A stretch of 64,000 nt of DNA, taken from assembly GCA_021029095.1 (NCBI GenBank), contig JAJOHG010000002.1:1488001-1552000 (forward strand), given 5' to 3'. Positions 10,570-22,200 of this stretch are shown here, in pieces. Each line of letters begins with the position of its first letter. Positions within the stretch are counted from its first letter, which is position 1. Position numbers and translations under genes: made by a program. The stretch is from Phellopilus nigrolimitatus (taxonomy: Eukaryota; Basidiomycota; Agaricomycetes; Hymenochaetales; Hymenochaetaceae). Under the pieces are notes generated by a model. That model saw nothing but the letters and a program-made list of their open reading frames with translations. It did no database searches and was not told the DNA's origin.

Positions 10570-12069
10570 ATGTCAGACCAAAACGATGGGGTTGCTACAC
10601 GGCCATCCATCGTCCAAAACTTCGTTGTGGAGATGTTATCTGCTATCTTCCTCTTTACTCTTCCTGTCGATGGCCTGGCTCAAATACGCCGAACCGAAGC
10701 ACCGCTCAGCGTCAGCCATGTCTGCCGCCATTGGCGCAATGTGGCTCTTTCCATGCGCAACCTCTGGGCTGGTATATACGTCGCGTGTACCAGTGACAAC
10801 TCCATCCTGGACATCACAACGCCAGCGCTTAAGGAATGGTTGAAAAGAAGTGGGAAAACCGATCTCTCTATCCGGCTCGAGTGCCAGAGGTCTACACCTC
10901 TCCTAGAGGTTTACCAGAGTGCGACGAATGTTCAGAGGACAAGCGTGTCTTGGGGCTCCTTTCAAGTCATTCTTGTCGAAGTTCTAAAAAATACAGAACG
11001 TCTAAAATCCCTCAGCATTCACTTTCCTAGTACGTTCTACGAAGACGTATTGGAACTAATACAAAAGAAATGCCGTTCACTTAGATATCTGGACTTACGC
11101 GTCATCGACGGCGTGTGGGTTTGGAGACTCCCCACACTCGATTGGAAAGCCTTTTTACCCATCTTCAATCGACTGTTGGAGCTTAACATTGAAGTTCGAG
11201 CTAGGCTGCGAACAAATTTTGATAATTTTCCATCTTGCCCCGATCTTCGCAAGATCAGTCTTACTCTTTCTAGCTCAGAGGGATCAATCAAAACAGTTTT
11301 AAAGAACTGTCCCTCTGTTGAAGAAGTAAAGCTGGACCTTTTTAATGATATTAGCGGCGTTGTACCTGGAATGATAATTCCTCCCCTAACAGACATCAGC
11401 CGGGTGAATCTTAGAAACGTTCGGTCTCTCTCGCTGCGCACTGGAAATGCTCGTTTTGTTAGCGCAGTCTTGAATTGCATTCTGCTTCCAGGGCTCTCAG
11501 ACTTCAATCTCGACATGGGCAGCGATGAGTCCCCTTTGGCTCAGGATTGGACGTGCGTCACCGAATTTTTAACGCGCTCGAACCCTCCGCTCGAGAATTT
11601 GTTTCTCAAGGGTGCTCTCATTACACCGGGCGAGCTCGTGCAGTGCCTCAAACTGCTGCCGCGCCTGCAGCACGTCCGCATGTGCATGACGGAGCCCGTC
11701 GCGCGCGCGCTCACGCTCCCCGCGTACACATCCGACACAGACGAACTCCTCTGCCCTGCACTCGAAGTAATCACGATCGCGCTGTCCCTGCTCCAATTCA
11801 AGGATGCGCTCGTACTGTGGTCTGCAGTAGAGGACATGATCCGCTCGCGCTGGTCTTTTTCGCGCGATCGAAAGGCGCCACGCGCTGGACTAGCGCGGAT
11901 AGGATCCAATACGTCGGCATCGGCGTCAAGCTCCAACGCTATTGGTCAGGTGCCGAAGACATTACAGAGGGTGAATCTGCCCACGATGGACGTGAAGAAA
12001 CATCCGCTCTATAAGAGTGTCAAGGATTGTATCCGACAGGGTTTTATACTCGGTTGTGACGAAGAATAA
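10570..12069 (+). CDS. F-box protein with leucine-rich repeats, intronless
   Basis: This single exon encodes about 500 residues. Near the N-terminus the F-box motif is visible as FVVEMLSAIFLFTLPVDG, then LSVSHVCRHWRNVALSMRNLW, a common layout in Agaricomycete F-box proteins. The rest is a series of leucine-rich repeat-like strands (for example LKSLSIHFP, LRYLDLRVIDG, LLELNIEVRAR, DLRKISLTLSSS, VEEVKLDLF, VRSLSLRTGN). Such proteins are adaptors that bring substrates to SCF ubiquitin ligases through Skp1. I used the methionine at 10570 because it sits just before the F-box; an upstream in-frame ATG at 10504 would add 22 residues. The target is unknown. Confidence 0.85.
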   Translation: MSDQNDGVATRPSIVQNFVVEMLSAIFLFTLPVDGLAQIRRTEAPLSVSHVCRHWRNVALSMRNLWAGIYVACTSDNSILDITTPALKEWLKRSGKTDLSIRLECQRSTPLLEVYQSATNVQRTSVSWGSFQVILVEVLKNTERLKSLSIHFPSTFYEDVLELIQKKCRSLRYLDLRVIDGVWVWRLPTLDWKAFLPIFNRLLELNIEVRARLRTNFDNFPSCPDLRKISLTLSSSEGSIKTVLKNCPSVEEVKLDLFNDISGVVPGMIIPPLTDISRVNLRNVRSLSLRTGNARFVSAVLNCILLPGLSDFNLDMGSDESPLAQDWTCVTEFLTRSNPPLENLFLKGALITPGELVQCLKLLPRLQHVRMCMTEPVARALTLPAYTSDTDELLCPALEVITIALSLLQFKDALVLWSAVEDMIRSRWSFSRDRKAPRAGLARIGSNTSASASSSNAIGQVPKTLQRVNLPTMDVKKHPLYKSVKDCIRQGFILGCDEE

Positions 12070-12649
12070 TAGCGGACCTCGTTTTTCTCAAAGAGGCGGG
12101 ACACATCTTCGAGTTATATTCAGTATCAACCTTGTAAAAAATTAAATCGTTAGCTTAGGATTGTCAACAAGTCCTTATACATTTCTTCTAATCTTATCCA
12201 CGAGTTTATTTGGACAACAAAATCCATACAAGCTTTCCCTATACACATAACGAGCGTCAGCAGGCAGTGAGAGTGATAGTTGTTGCCTGCTACGGCGACG
12301 CGTGGAACTCTTTCTTCTAAACAACAGGGATTTTATCTTGAGCGCCTTTACGAAAGTAGTTGGAGGTAATGGTCTGAAGTGGTGGGCCTCGAGAAAAGCC
12401 GAAGCTACATCGTCGACTACAGCTGTATCGGAATATTACTCACGCAGACTTGAAACACGGAGACAGATGTTCGTGCTTGCATCCCCCGAGTCCATGTCAG
12501 GTCAGCTTAGTCCGTATTACAGAGACGATATTTACCCATATACAACATTGATAGGCTCAAACGAATACTATTTTGGTGTATGATGTTTAAGAATAATCAG
12601 TACAGTTAGAATAATTTCAGACATGTGTATGTTACAATGCAAAATATAT
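12070..12649. other. Convergent intergenic region, no supported gene
   Basis: This lies between the 3' ends of the F-box gene and TAF7. It has one 93-codon frame (12302-12583, plus) without recognisable features or splice support. I treat the region as untranslated or non-coding. Confidence 0.4.
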
Positions 12650-14325
12650 TTATTCGACGTCCATGTCCGCGCTATCATCGACATCTTCGTTCGCCTCGGA
12701 ATATTCGCGAGGTGCGATGAAGCCCTCCTTACGCATCCGCTGCTGCTCGCTTAGCTCGTCGCGCTGAAGAAGCTTTGAGTCTAGGTCGGCCTGTAGCTTT
12801 TTGAGTGCATCCTCGAAGCGGCGCTAAGTTGAGAGCGACGTCAACCAACAAATCAGAAGGAAGGAAGGAAAGGGGAAAGCATACCCTGATGAGAGGGTTC
12901 GCGGAGCTTGCAATCTCGGTGTTTTTCTTAGCTACCGCAGCCTCCAAGTCGCGGATCTCTTCATTCAGTAGACGACGTGCCTGCACCGTCTCGTCATCTT
13001 CATCCTCGTCTTCATCCTCTTCATCGCTCGCGTCTTCATCGTCTTCATCTCCGTCTTCCCCGTCCTCCTCGTCAGCGTCCTCGCCATCGTCGCCTAGCGC
13101 GAGGTCCAGCTCTGCCGCGAGCTCCTCGTCGATATCGCCCTCTTCCTCCTCATCAGCGGACTCTCCATCCGCGCCTGTGCCCGGCGTGGGACCATCGATG
13201 GCATCGGAACCAGGGTGTCCCGGCTCGTGCAAATCAAGCGGTACCACTTCAGTTTCGACGAACTCGGAGTCCGAAAGATCGGGATTCACGTTCTCGAGGA
13301 CGTCTGAAGCACAAGTATTTGAGTAAGGGCATCAGAGAATGCAGCTGTGTAGGATTTACCGTATTTAACCTGGCTTGCTTTGGCGTCTTCTTCTAACAGG
13401 CGTTCGACTTCTTGTTCAACTGTTTCTATAGTCTTTTGCAAACATAATGATAAATTGTTCATAGGCTTTCGTTAAGTGCGTACTCACCCGTTTGTTTACC
13501 CGCTTCCTAAAACGACGCTTACGGACGTGATGCAACGGAGGTGTGATGCCGTGTGGCCAGATGAACTCATCAATGTTGAAGCCTTTTTGATTCGCCACGA
13601 CCTCCTCAGACTCTATCTTGTCCCCAAGGACAAGCATCTAGCATAAACATTGCAAATGAGGTTTGTACCCTCGACTGTAGAGACAAGCCCATACCTGACA
13701 TATGTCAGCAACTTTGAACATTTGTTTGTTGTCGAGAGTCTTCTGCGACTCGATGATACAAGGAAGGTCTACAAGCTTTGCCGAGTACAGCGAGTTGTCG
13801 ATATGGAAGACAGCTCTGCGCGAATCTGCACCGCACGGTGTTCTGCTCAATAATCAGCGCTAGTTAGAGAAATGTTCGCTCACCTTTGAACTTGAACCAG
13901 ATATCATTGCTAGCTTCTCGCGAAGATACTAGCTTCCTGAGCTTCTCGCAGTCTTCGCCAGGAGGCATACGGAGGATAAATTGCTCCTCGAAAGTTAGGT
14001 CCTCGTCGTCGGAATCGAGTTCCCGGTCGTACGCGCCGAGGAAGGACGTGCCGGATGCCATTGCCGCAGTTGCCTTGTCGCTGAGCTTCAGTTTGAGCTT
14101 TGGCTGCGATTTCGGTTTGGCATGCGAAGAGCGCGTTGTGCGGTCGAGCCCGCCAGCACCGAGCCCAACGGGCGGGGTGCTGCGTCGGCGCGAGGAGCGC
14201 ATGGTGACAGACTCAGCGATGGTGCGCGGAGCCCGGCCGTAGAAGGCTTGAGCATCGACGGACTCAGAGCCTGACGCCTCGTGTGCTGGTTCATCGTCAA
14301 CAACGATGAGGTCGTCATCGTCCAT
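12650..14325 (-). CDS. TAF7: Transcription initiation factor TFIID subunit 7 (TAF7)
   Basis: TAF7 binds TAF1 within TFIID and restrains its acetyltransferase activity before elongation begins. The start MDDDDLIVVDDEP (ATG at 14325) is followed by a disordered basic stretch. The TAFII55 N-terminal domain follows: LTFEEQFILRMPPGEDCEKLRKLV, then DIWFKFKD, RRAVFHIDNSLYSAKLVDLP, CIIESQKTLDNKQMFKVADI, CQMLVLGD and FIWPHGITPPLHHVRKRRF. These match the family's LR-P, F-ID---Y-A-LVDLPC-iEs-KT and yPHGlTPPm--vr-RRFR signatures. A very acidic segment (about 13010-13170, seen as GAC/GAA runs) and a coiled helix precede the end, DSADMDVE. There are several short introns. The gene is divergent from UTP25. 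Confidence 0.94.
13010..13170 (-). repeat. Acidic low-complexity tract inside TAF7
   Basis: A run of GAC/GAA/GAT codons encodes Asp/Glu with a few Gly and Ala residues. It is translated in the TAF7 frame; the long Ser-rich frame on the opposite strand is its shadow. Confidence 0.7.
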
Positions 14326-14482
14326 GATGTAAATGAGTGCTTGAACGACGCGAGGTAAGTAACTGAAGCACAACAGAAGCAGTGGCTTAGATGAGAGTTA
14401 TGTGCGTACGTAAGAGCGTCGATCCCGCCTAAATTTTGAAGTTTACACAAAAGTTCACGCGTCGGCGAATATCGACAGCGAC
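14326..14482. promoter_or_regulatory. 157-bp bidirectional promoter between TAF7 and UTP25
   Basis: The start codons of TAF7 (minus) and UTP25 (plus) are only 157 bp apart, so both 5' leaders and core promoters must fit here. I saw no TATA box. The pairing joins a basal transcription subunit with a ribosome-biogenesis factor, which suggests coordinated growth-linked expression (inference). Confidence 0.5.
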
Positions 14483-17023
14483 ATGGACGACGACAACTCG
14501 ACAACGACCAGGCTGCTTACGCTGCTTAACGTCTCTGCGACGAGGGCAGGAAAGCGTAGACGCCTTTACGATGATCCGGCGCCAGCTATCAAGCTCAACA
14601 AGCGCAAGTCTGTTCGGATTGCGGACAACATAGTCGTCGACAGCATACCTCCTCCGTCGAGGAAGGCCACTGAACCCGTCGTTGAGATCATAACACCTTC
14701 AGAGATCCAAGAAATCGAAACGAAAGAGGCTGACAGGAAAGGAGAAGAAAAAGATGACGAACGTAAGCTGCGTATACAGTAAAATTGTGCGGTTCAACTG
14801 ACGTATGGTTTACGCACAGCGAGCTCGAGTTCTTTCCAGATCCATTTTGGTGTTGACAGTCCATATCTGACAGAAAAGACGCGGGATTCGGCTGATAACA
14901 ATGCCTGGGATGTAAAGAGGGAGAAGAAGGATAGGCTCGGGACAATTGCAGAATACTTGCCAGAGGGACATGTAGCGCAGAACGAGTCGGAGACGGCATC
15001 CGTACGTCTGGTCTCTTGATGCATCCCTCACCTTTATTTAATAAATTATGGAATCAGATCATAGAGAAGCTTATGACGCACTTCAAAAAACAGCAAGAGA
15101 AACTGCCAAAAGGTGAGCCAGGTTGACTTTTATCGCCAAATGCTACTACAACAACTCGCATGAAGATTTAAAAATGCTGCAAGACGCCTTGTTGTCCGAA
15201 ATTACAACATACCAAGATTTCTACCTTCCCCGTCTAACTCACGAGAGCCACTCGTCTGTCCGCGACGCGGTCACGCTTCATGCACTAAATCACATTACAA
15301 AGTAGTAATCCTAACTTTTGTACGCTCGTAATTCTAACTTCTTGTTTCCCAGAAAACGCCGTCGTGTTTTGAAAAACAATGAACGGGTTGTTCGGGCTGC
15401 TAAGAATTCCTCGGAGACACCGCCCTCGGAAATTCAGGATCAGGGTTTCACGCGGCCTTCTGTGCTCGTCATTCTCCCTTTCCGCTCCTGGGCGCTCCGC
15501 TGGGTCGAGTCGCTCACTGGACACACCCCAAAGCCCGAGTACCAGGTCGAAAATCACTCGCGTTTTATAAAGGAGTACGGCTTGCCGCCGGACGCGACAG
15601 ACAAGCTTGAGGCTGCGCCCCCAGGGACGTATCCTCCAGATCATGTCGAGATGTTCAAAGGCAACGTCGATGATAGCTTCCGTCTGGGGGTCAAGTTGAC
15701 CAGGAAAACTGTTAAGTTGTTTGCGGATTTCTACCAATGCGACATGATCATCGCGAGTCCGCTTGGGCTGAGAATGTCTATCGAGAAGGATGGGTGCGTC
15801 ATCACGTCATTTTTGTACAACTTTGGTCTGACGACTTTCTCCAGAAACGCTGATTTCCTGTCGTCTATTGAGATGCTCGTCGTGGATCAGATGGACGCAC
15901 TAAGCATGCAGAACTGGGAACACCTTCAAGTTCGCTCGCACATGCTGTTTCTACTTCATCTGTACTGATGCGTGATATCAGTTCGTGTTTTCGAACCTAA
16001 ACGAATTGCCAAAGGAAACGCGCGACGCCGACTTCTCACGAATAAAGCCGTGGTATCTCGATGGCCAGTGAGAACTTTACTCATCCTCCTTCATTGATGA
16101 AAAGTAATGACAAATAAATGCAGCGCATCCTACCTGCGCCAGACCATAATGCTCTCACCCTACGAGACGCCGGATTTCAGACACCTGTTTAACTCGGTCC
16201 TCAAGAACGTGGGCGGGAAGAAAAGGATAGAGGGGCCTTATAGCCCAGTCCAAGTGCCTGAAGGGGTATCCCAGGTTCGTTCTCTTTTTTTCAACTTCGG
16301 AGTTGTTCTCTAACAGGCTGCTCGTCAGTCTTTTGTAAGCTTTGAATGCGGGAATCACAAGGAGGAAGCGGACAAGCGGTTTCAGTACTTCAGCACGAAA
16401 GTTCGTCTTCCCTATCTATTACCTCTAAATTTCTAGATTGCTGAACACAAAACCTCGGCAGGTGTTACCTACTGTTCTGAAGTCTGCCGTACATAGCACG
16501 AACACGCTCATATTTGTACCGTCGTCGTATGACTTTATCCGCGTAGAAAACCACCTGCGGAAGACGGGCGTGTCGTTTGCCGTGCTCTCTGAGTACGAAT
16601 TTCTCTAACTTTTATCTTATTTTGATCGTTCTCACACAAGTCGCTTTGTCTTTAAGATACTCGTCGAATCAGGACATATCGCGTGCGCGTCAGGCATTTT
16701 TTTCGGGGAAAAAGGCCTTCCTATTAATTAGCGAGAGGTTCCACTTCTTCCGAAGGTGAATTCTAGAGTTCCTTTTCTGTCTTCATCGCTACAATATGTC
16801 CTTTACAATCAGGTACAAACTTCGAGGTGTCCGCAACCTCCTCTTTTACGGTCTTCCCGACCATGTACAGTATTATGCAGAGCTCCTTGCGTGCCCCTTT
16901 CTGGATGAGGGCGTCGAGTCTTCAGATGTCAACTGTCGTGCGCTGTACTGCAAGTACGATTGGATGCGCCTTGAGCGGATTTCTGGGACGGAGGGGGCGT
17001 TGGAGCTTGTGAAACAAGTGTAA
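14483..17023 (+). CDS. UTP25: U3 snoRNA-associated protein 25 (UTP25), small-subunit processome factor
   Basis: UTP25 is a helicase-like but usually degenerate protein of the SSU processome, needed for 18S rRNA maturation in the nucleolus. The N-terminus ([15 protein letters not shown]) is charged and disordered. Conserved parts follow: [167 protein letters not shown] and [19 protein letters not shown]. The ERFHF-RRY-I-G pattern is diagnostic. About ten short introns are present. In place of a DEAD box the sequence has VVDQMD, as expected for this non-canonical family. The stop is TAA at 17021. Confidence 0.94.
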
Positions 17024-17410
17024 TATATTGTTGTGATAAGGCAGGAGGTGGTGCTTGTGCCAATGAGCTGTTTTTGAGTATTCTTATTATTTCGGTGATC
17101 ATTGACGTGCAGCTCTTTAGTAGTGATTGCTTTTTGTTTTGAGCATGGATCAAAAATAAGAATTATGATGCATAATTTGCAGCGAGGGAATGTGATGCGA
17201 GTGCTGTTGAATCCGTTTGTGCGGTGCAGTGACCACACTCGATGACGCTCATTAAGTAGCGCAGCCACTAAGCTTTCATCTACCTCCTGTTTTGTTCGTT
17301 GTGCACAACGCACGCTCAAGCTACGGTATTACGGTGCTTGGAATAATTGGCATCCAGCCTGGTCTTATCTCTTGTCGTTTTTGCTTTTGGCTGCCATCGC
17401 CGCTATTGCC
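17024..17410. other. Intergenic, no gene seen
   Basis: This is the 3' region of UTP25 and the promoter of the next membrane-protein gene. Only short frames are present. Confidence 0.4.
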
Positions 17411-18854
17411 ATGAACAATCCAGCGAACTCACTTTCACTTTCTCAAGAGGAAGACGCGAACACAAGTATGTCTGTGGTGCTCCCCAAACCGCCTACCCCG
17501 CCACTAGACTTACATATGGAGCACGAGCCTGAATCTGCATCGGCTATTCCAAGGGCGCCCGCCGTCGCTGATCCTCCGCCTCCTTATCCCTCGCGCGAAC
17601 GGCGCACGCGCGGAGACAGGGAACGCATGCGTGCGGCGCGCCGAGCTGCGCAGCTCTCAAACGAGTCGGGTGTCATCACTGCGACACTTCCTGCATCATC
17701 GAGCAGCGATGGCGCGCACTTACTTAGATTGTCCGTCGACCCGTCGTTGTTCTCCCCGTCGGAACTCTCGCCGCACTCTCCCGAGGATGGCGGATCGGAA
17801 ACGACGCCCCTGCTGTCGCCACGCCGAAGGCCACGTACTTTGTCACATTCGACGGCGGTGTCGACGCACTCCATTGCGCAGACTGTGTTGTCGCTCTTTC
17901 AGGCCGACGACGTGGATGATGACGAGGGAGAAAGCTTCACATTTGGACATATGGACGAGCGTCAGAATACGACAGCGAATACATCTCGAAAGAGCGTGGA
18001 ACGGTATTTTAGGCCGTTATGGCGAGGGTCTTACTATCTACCTCTTGTTCACCTCTTGGTCGTCAATTTCCTTTACGCTCTTTTGGCCTTCGTGTATTTG
18101 TTTGCTGGGACTTTGGTAAGCGTTAACTTTTATTTCCTTGAATCCGTTGGGCTATCTTGGGAGATCGAGTCGGGCAGGTCGAATACCCTAAACTTGTTTA
18201 TTTGAGAGCGTGTAATAAACAAGTTTAAGAAATATCAAATGAAAATCAAACAGTTTCTAATTATTGCATCTATAGACAGGGACTACTTTACTGATCGCTT
18301 TACCGCTGGGTGCGGTTCTTTGTTGGTTCAACTTAGCGGGTGCTCGTACGTTTGCCAGGGGAGAGGTAATGTTCTTTCTGAACTCGTGTCAACGAATGCT
18401 GACGGTCTCTTCTTCCATTAGATCGCTCTTCAATCGTTTTTCCATGGTCCATTGGTAATTCAACCTCCTAATCCGCCCTACCCAATCTTCTCCCGCCCCA
18501 ACACCACCCCTTCCACTATTGAAGCGGGCCAATCGACATCGCCGAATCAGCCATCGTTCCTGCGAAACACATACGTTATGGTATGTCTCGAACCTATTCG
18601 TCTGTCTGTTCGTGCCTCAACGGCACCCTTTTCTGGGAGTGCAGTTCACAGACCAGACCTCCTACCAAGCCATCTTCTACTTCTTGGTCATCAAGCCGAG
18701 CATCACACTCTTCCTTACAATTGCACTTGCCGTTCTGGTGCCTGTGGCGTTTGCGTTCGTCATCCCCGCACCAGCCATGCTTCGCGCTGTGAAGCGCATC
18801 GGTATATGGCAGGCGAATATTGCGTTGGAGGGCCTTCTGCAGCCTCGCCTATGA
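17411..18854 (+). CDS. Multi-pass membrane protein resembling the putative sensor domain family
   Basis: I start at MNNPANSLSLS (17411). Residues 1 to about 195 are disordered and rich in Ser, Pro and Asp, with a PPPPY motif near residue 56. After SVERYFRPLWRGSYYLPL come two hydrophobic helices (HLLVVNFLYALLAFVYLFAG, then TTLLIALPLGAVLCWFNLAG) and ARTFARGEIALQSFFHGPL. A hydrophilic loop follows, then two more helices (QAIFYFLVIKPSITLFLTIA and LAVLVPVAFAFVIPAPAM), ending IALEGLLQPRL. This layout is like bacterial 'putative sensor' domains in multi-pass proteins (similarity by eye only). Introns lie at about 18116-18276, 18367-18421 and 18580-18644; the acceptor at 18276 is chosen because the next AG causes a stop. 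Function is unknown. Confidence 0.72.
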
Positions 18855-20004
18855 CAGAAACGGACGGATGCTTTCACGATTTAAAAGAAGAAGAAGAGAG
18901 AGAGAAACCTCACCGGCGGCGGAGCTTTGGGTCAGATGGCCCGGGTGCTGTCGAATCTGGGTGGTTGTGCACATCGTTGTGAATGATGGCTTGGTGTCCT
19001 TCCAAAATGTGGGCCGTCGTCGGAGCGGTGGCACGAGGGTCCTTTGGATGATCTTCCCGCCGGAATTCAGCTCGACTCGAACCGGTGTCAATCCGTCTCC
19101 GAAGGACGATGCGAAATCTTCCTACAGTCGCAGCTCCCCATCCAAACCATAGGTAGCCGCCCGAGTCATTTATGCTGCCTCGATCTTACTTACACTATGG
19201 TCATGCCTATACACGCATAGCTCTGTATCTATTGTTTTCCCAATAAGCTAATCACTATAATAAGTGAAAACCTTAGCTCTTGTGAAAGGCTTCGCGGGAA
19301 ACAAATAAATGCATGGCGAGTAGGAGTGAATAAACCGTCTTTCATACCAAAGATCTTCGACTATTCCTCCTGCACTCACACTCGACAGACTAAAAGGCCC
19401 GAGTCATGACTTACAGAAGGCAAAATAATAAGAAATCAAGCTCGCGAGGGAACGTAAGCAGAACAGGATTCATGATCAGCCTCAAATTCGCGCCGTCCCT
19501 TTTCTGTCGCCCAGAACCCGGAGCTAACCCCAAAAGGTCCGACCCATCATCCGCCGTGCATGCGAACCTGAAGGGATACTTGGGTGTGTGACTGAGAAGA
19601 GGCGCACGATTTGTCTTCGATTCAACTTAGGGATGCATGCAAGCTTGTGCGAGGGATCTTGCGAAGAGGGCCCGAAGATCTGACGCGAAAGAAGCTCGGC
19701 GGGGCGGGACGAGATCAAAGATGTTCAAAGCAACCAAGGAAGGACAGCCTCTTTCCCCTCAGACGAAGACATATGCCGCGACCTAGCGCGTGAGCTCGGG
19801 AAAAATCATTGCGGGTCGGTGAGAGCTGACGCTGAATGTGTTTTTATTCGACCCCCAAATCGAGAGAACTTTCGGTGTACGTTCGCTGAGCAGCAGTCTA
19901 GATCGGCGCCACCGGTGATAGGGGATGAAGACTGTATATTTTCGTTCTATGAGTATTCGATTGCCACAAGAAGGGGCGTTGAACAATAGCGCGTGGCGTT
20001 GGTT
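18855..20004. other. 1.15-kb intergenic region, no gene seen
   Basis: This convergent gap lies between the membrane-protein gene and the cytochrome gene. Frames are short, without recognisable motifs, and the strand and frame change constantly. I saw no repeat. Confidence 0.45.
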
Positions 20005-21136
20005 CTAATACTGCTCGTTATCCATCAGTCCATTGTTATTTAAGAAGTTGATGATCTGCATTTATGTTAAGCAGTCAGCAAAGAACTATTCCACGTCTCA
20101 GCCATATAGGGATAGCTTACATTGGAGTAGTCCGACGTCTGCGCAGATGCGACTGAAGTAGAACCAGAAGAAAAATTAGATGGTCGAAGTCCGTCGTGCC
20201 TTTGAGACTTACGGTCAATAGTGACTATTTCGGCCAATATATCAGAATCAACTATTGTTGATAAGTGGGGCGGGTAGATATAACTCACAGAAATTGATGT
20301 CGTTCGGGTCGTGGGGAAGCAGGTCCGAGCCAGGATCAGTCGGATCGACGACAGCCGCCGCCTGTGTCGCCACTGCGAACGACATGAACGCACTCGTCGA
20401 CGTGGGGTCAAGAGACCCGGCCTGTTTAAGATGTGCAATATAATATCCGTAGCACGTGCAGAGACAGAAGCTTTGCTTACGGGCCACGCGGTGCAGTTCT
20501 CGCACCGGAAGTTGAGCGTTGTCCTGGTGGCGTTGCTGGTAGATGTCTTCATGACAGAGATATGGGGCCTTTTTTTGATGAAGGTGGCAGAAGTCGGGAG
20601 ACAGAATCAATGAAGGAATGAACCTCTGAGGCTCAAAACCACACCAGCAGTATACTAGACTCACCCTTCGTACAAAGGCGGGTAGTCATATTCACTATCA
20701 AAAATAAAAGGGGTAAACATTTATTCCCGATTATACAGATGAATAAATACGAAAAAATCGTCTCACGTCGTATAGCGCGGCGAGACCACGCCAGGCTGGC
20801 CTTCACCAGCACTCCAAGCTCCAAGTAGAAGGCCGTTTACCATTCCCTCAGAGCCAAGGCTGATTCCTGCGTAACTGTAGGACGCCGGGAAACTGATAAG
20901 GCCAATGAATTCGGTTCCAGTGGAATCGTCTGGGAGACTAAGCCCGACGGTGATGTTCCAGAACGGGTCCGAGTACGCTTGGTAAGTGATAGCAATCCCA
21001 GATGACGAGTCTGTGAGAGACTGGCTGAGTGCGCCTGTAAACAATTGTCAGACGTAGTTTACTCTTATTCGCGGAAATTATATGGAAACGGACCAATCGC
21101 GAAAGCTATACTAGCGAGTAAAGCCGAGAAAATCAT
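20005..21136 (-). CDS. Secreted cellobiose-dehydrogenase-type heme b cytochrome domain protein (stand-alone)
   Basis: A signal peptide (MIFSALLASIAFAIGALS) is followed by SLTDSSSGIAITYQAYSDPF, then EFIGLISFPASYSYAGISLG and SEGMVNGLLLGAWSAGEG. Later exons give RYTT, YPPLYEG, NFRCENCTAWP, DPTSTSAFMSFAVATQAAAV and VDPTDPGSDLLPHDPNDINF. These follow the cytochrome domain of cellobiose dehydrogenase, including a Met after GWIGI-LGG-like sequence and a His before the D-F segment, the positions of the axial heme ligands. CDH cytochromes pass electrons to lytic polysaccharide monooxygenases outside the cell. No flavodehydrogenase and no CBM1 is present; the protein ends soon after in INFLNNNGLMDNEQY. 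Seven exons are inferred, with introns including about 21061-21120, 20655-20760 and 20414-20475. A TATA box lies 58 bp upstream of the start. Confidence 0.8.
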
Positions 21137-22200
21137 TGTAGCTACTAGATCCTTGAATGCTTTGTGAGTGCTGTAAGCTTGCGACCGCGCGCCTTTATAC
21201 GCATTGTCGGCGTGCGACGGTGGAACGTCGCATTCACTTTGCTTGAAAATAAGTCTGCGTCAATTGAAAAACTGTTCGGCATGGTCTTCTGCTACAGTCT
21301 TGCTTTCGCCAGCAACGATGTGAGATGGCAGTCAAAGGCAGCCTGACCGACATGTAACCGAGAGAGCATTGTGTAGAGATCTCTTGTGCGCGGACAAGAA
21401 TAGATTCCGTGGTAGCCGCATACGAGACTGGAGATAAACCTCGGTTGAGCTTGAAGCGTCTGCAGCGACTATTCTTAGTGCTTTTATTATTGAGACGGAG
21501 ATAAAGTCGGTAGCAAATGAGTAGCTGGAGCATTGGCTCAAGGCACATACGAACGTGTTCATGTAATTTACCTGAAGGTAAACTTCTCCGGATGCTGCTT
21601 TTAGGAACATGCCATAAATACCGCACTCTTCTGAGTGATGGTGCATACTTGTTAAGGATGGCGAGTTGCCAGTGCCGAACTGTGTGCAAGCTGTTTGTCG
21701 GATACTTGTAGATTACAGTTCCAAGCTATTCACCACCATGTACCTTTTGATTCGATACGAGAGGTATTGCGTCGAGAGCTAAATCAATCGCGTCGACCGA
21801 GAGAATATGTTGCACGCGACAGCTCGATCTTAATGCCAGAAAAAATGGAGGTCTTTGGTGAGTTGCCAAAAACACAGACATATAGAGCTTTTCACTGCTA
21901 GAAAGCAAGAGTACAGTACACGCTTGACAGTGGTCCTTGGCCACTGTGACCGACTCAGACATGGCGCACGCGCGGCAGTAAACGGCAACAAATCCAAACT
22001 GGGATACATGAGCAGCTGAGAACTCAACGTCTCAGGAGCATCCTCTTTCATCTTTCGTACGTGCTCCGCTGGACACATCGGCACGCATTCAGAACCCGTT
22101 TAGCTAGCATTAAGCGCGTGCACGTTCTTTTCTACTCTAACGGACGAAGCGCACGTCATCTCACGGTCCCAGAGTCGAGGGAAAGGAGGCTGCAATCGTG
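21137..22200. other. Divergent intergenic region of 1.06 kb
   Basis: Apart from the cytochrome promoter at its left end, I saw nothing definite here. Frames at about 21234-21689 and 21830-22084 lack family resemblance and usable splice structure. Confidence 0.4.
21194..21199 (-). promoter_or_regulatory. TATA box of the cytochrome gene
   Basis: On the minus strand the sequence TATAAA lies 58 bp before the ATG of the secreted cytochrome gene. It is a canonical position for fungal genes with a short leader and fits inducible secreted-enzyme promoters. Confidence 0.6.

Noticed and set aside
12302..12583. 93-codon frame between the F-box gene and TAF7
   Set aside because: No motif, no neighbouring exons and no promoter feature.
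12805..13326. Long serine-rich frame on the plus strand
   Set aside because: Shadow of the acidic region of TAF7; no independent start context or family match.
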